Shown here piece by piece: positions 46,590 through 47,896 of a stretch of DNA of 47,896 nt. The notes beneath the pieces are model-generated. The model did not search any database. It had not been told where the DNA came from and saw only the letters and a list, made by a program, of their open reading frames with translations. The position numbers and the translations under genes are program-made. The stretch's first letter is position 1. Each line of letters starts with the position of its first letter. Source of the stretch: Lachnospiraceae bacterium (GTDB taxonomy: Bacteria; Bacteroidota; Bacteroidia; Bacteroidales; Muribaculaceae); the NCBI GenBank assembly GCA_023663655.1, contig JAMPGZ010000019.1, positions 1-47,896 on the forward strand, in the 5' to 3' direction.

Positions 46590-47699
46590 ATGAAATTATT
46601 CCACATCTTTGCTTGCTGTTCAGTCATCGGCTTGTTTCTTGATTTAATGTTGTCGGGGTGTGGTTCACATCATGCCGATAGCGACGATATCAATAATACT
46701 GTTGTCGATTTCGGGAATGCCGATTTTTCACGATGGGAGAATGTGATGGAGATTGACACAATCATTCCACTCGGCGAACCTAAAGACTCTCTCATTCTGT
46801 CGCTCGCCAACAAATGTATCTTCGCTGATGGAAAGATTTTATTTTCTGACTATAAGGATGGCAATCTTTACGCATTTGATTCCGACGGTAAATTCCTGTA
46901 TCAAGCAGGGCAGAAAGGACAAGGCAAAGGAGAATATGCCCGAATACGCGACATTGCCATTTCCGCTGACTCATCGCTCATTGAAGTGCTTGACGGCATC
47001 AGCATTAAAAGATATAGTGCAACTGACGGGAAATTTGTCGATGAAGTATCGCTGCCCGATATAAAAATGTCGAGATACTATCAATTCATGCCATTGTATG
47101 ACGGCAAATATCTGCTTTTCACTCCCGACGAAGAGTATTCAATCCAATTATATACACCCGGTGATGGTATAAGGAATCTACGCGAGAAAAAAGGAGCACA
47201 GGTAATAACCACACGATTCGTCAAAACCAAGGAAGATATAGTCGTGCTTCCCGACTATGGGCAGTTCATATTGGATTCCTTCAACGGCGAAGAACTGACA
47301 CAGAGATGCAGATTGGACTTCGGAGGAAAGACGCTACCTGAATCACAACTACCCAAAGACACCGAAGAATTGCAGAATGTGGACATGCTACCGGAATATT
47401 TCAAGATGGTGATGAACTACATCGATAGCGACAGTTTGGTATATATGCGATGCGTAGGTCCGAAGCAGATCTATTACGATATTTTTCTAAACAAAGATTC
47501 GAGCAAGAACTACGCCGGTCCATCTGACCGGAAAAACAACATCGTGACAATAGGAGCCGACGGTTCAAAAATGCTTGGACTCGTATATCCTGAATATGTG
47601 AATACCTCATCAATCATTTACCCAGCAGTATCCCGATATGTTGATGCCGGACACGACAATCCACTATTGATAAAATATTCAATAAACCTGTGGCAATAA
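46590..47699 (+). CDS. Six-bladed beta-propeller lipoprotein
   Basis: The 369-residue protein starts at 46590 (MKLFHIFACC); the open frame upstream begins with a TTG. Lipobox LSGC puts the lipid-modified cysteine near residue 24. The mature part follows the Bacteroidales 6-bladed propeller family (PF17170-like): repeated strand units such as GKILFSDYKDGNLYAFDSDG (about 82-101), GQKGQGKGEYARIRDIAIS (about 107-125) and DGKYLLFTPDEE (about 171-182). These lipoproteins are numerous in Bacteroidales and of unknown function. It is monocistronic with its own promoter. Confidence 0.82.
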   Translation: MKLFHIFACCSVIGLFLDLMLSGCGSHHADSDDINNTVVDFGNADFSRWENVMEIDTIIPLGEPKDSLILSLANKCIFADGKILFSDYKDGNLYAFDSDGKFLYQAGQKGQGKGEYARIRDIAISADSSLIEVLDGISIKRYSATDGKFVDEVSLPDIKMSRYYQFMPLYDGKYLLFTPDEEYSIQLYTPGDGIRNLREKKGAQVITTRFVKTKEDIVVLPDYGQFILDSFNGEELTQRCRLDFGGKTLPESQLPKDTEELQNVDMLPEYFKMVMNYIDSDSLVYMRCVGPKQIYYDIFLNKDSSKNYAGPSDRKNNIVTIGADGSKMLGLVYPEYVNTSSIIYPAVSRYVDAGHDNPLLIKYSINLWQ

Positions 47700-47896
47700 A
47701 ACGAGCCTGTCATCTCGTGTCATCTGCTTGGTAAAAGATGGCATGGAGTTCCGTAGGAACGTGAGATATCAGTCCCTATGTTGCGTCAGCGAAATGTCGG
47801 GAGCTCTGGGAGCGTAAGGGGAATGAATGTGTATCCCCGAAACCGGTCGTGACGGCAGCTTCGTGTTGGTGGTCTGTGCACATTGATTAATGGACC
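47700..47896. repeat. Repeat-like non-coding end of the window
   Basis: GC-richer than a normal Bacteroidales spacer, with no reading frame. It contains the hairpin GTTCC / GGAAC (47748-47752 / 47756-47760, loop GTA) and GCGAAATGTCGGGA (47789-47802), which matches the reverse complement of 13345-13358 at 12 of 14 positions. It may continue past the window edge. Confidence 0.4.

Overview
The window is chromosomal DNA from a member of the Bacteroidota. It is almost certainly order Bacteroidales, and gene content and intergenic repeats make a gut Muribaculaceae-like organism my best guess (inference). Supporting evidence: a full-length type IX secretion translocon gene (sprA), a BspA-like leucine-rich-repeat protein and a C10 peptidase that both carry C-terminal sorting-type tails, a six-bladed beta-propeller lipoprotein, a DUF4252 protein, and at least a dozen promoters of the Bacteroidales type (TTTG or TTG, about 19 bases, then TAnnTTTG). 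Shine-Dalgarno sequences are almost absent; one clear exception precedes the hibernation-factor gene.

Layout. 1-354 is a gene-free stretch with small hairpins. 0.35-8.5 kb (minus) holds ruvA followed by sprA. 8.6-13.2 kb has a small PepSY-like exported protein, then the BspA-like gene, which is preceded by a long structured leader or small RNA with its own promoter. 13.2-16.8 kb (minus) is an operon of a small membrane protein, a PstS-like lipoprotein and a TPR protein, divergent from rarA. 18.1-19.6 kb is a tightly overlapping ECF sigma / membrane anti-sigma-like / DUF4252 operon. 19.7-23.0 kb (minus) holds a patatin-type outer-membrane protein and a BadF-type sugar kinase. 23.2-29.0 kb (plus) runs C10 peptidase, lipoprotein, ispE, grpE, dnaJ. 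29.2-34.8 kb has uvrA and four small membrane/stress genes (YtxH, YtxH, PF07332 holin-like, basic 97-residue protein) on the minus strand. 34.9-39.5 kb (plus) runs a TPR/PD40 protein, cstA, a PHP phosphatase and metA. 39.6-46.4 kb is housekeeping: typA, aspS, nif3-like, zinc-ribbon coiled coil, rpsU, xerC-like, hpf. 46.6-47.7 kb is a propeller lipoprotein, followed by a repeat-like end.

How it fits together. sprA encodes the outer-membrane channel that would export the window's own two candidate cargo proteins (BspA-like and C10 peptidase). Translation and proteostasis genes dominate the right half (grpE-dnaJ, typA, aspS, rpsU, hpf). Envelope-stress functions recur: the ECF operon, the YtxH/holin operon, patatin and PstS/TPR. 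I found no CRISPR array, tRNA, rRNA, transposase or prophage. The least ordinary item is the structured RNA at 12850-13185. Other points worth checking are the predicted acetyl-CoA specificity of MetA (Glu111), an inverted repeat at the xerC promoter, and several GC-rich extragenic repeat-like blocks.
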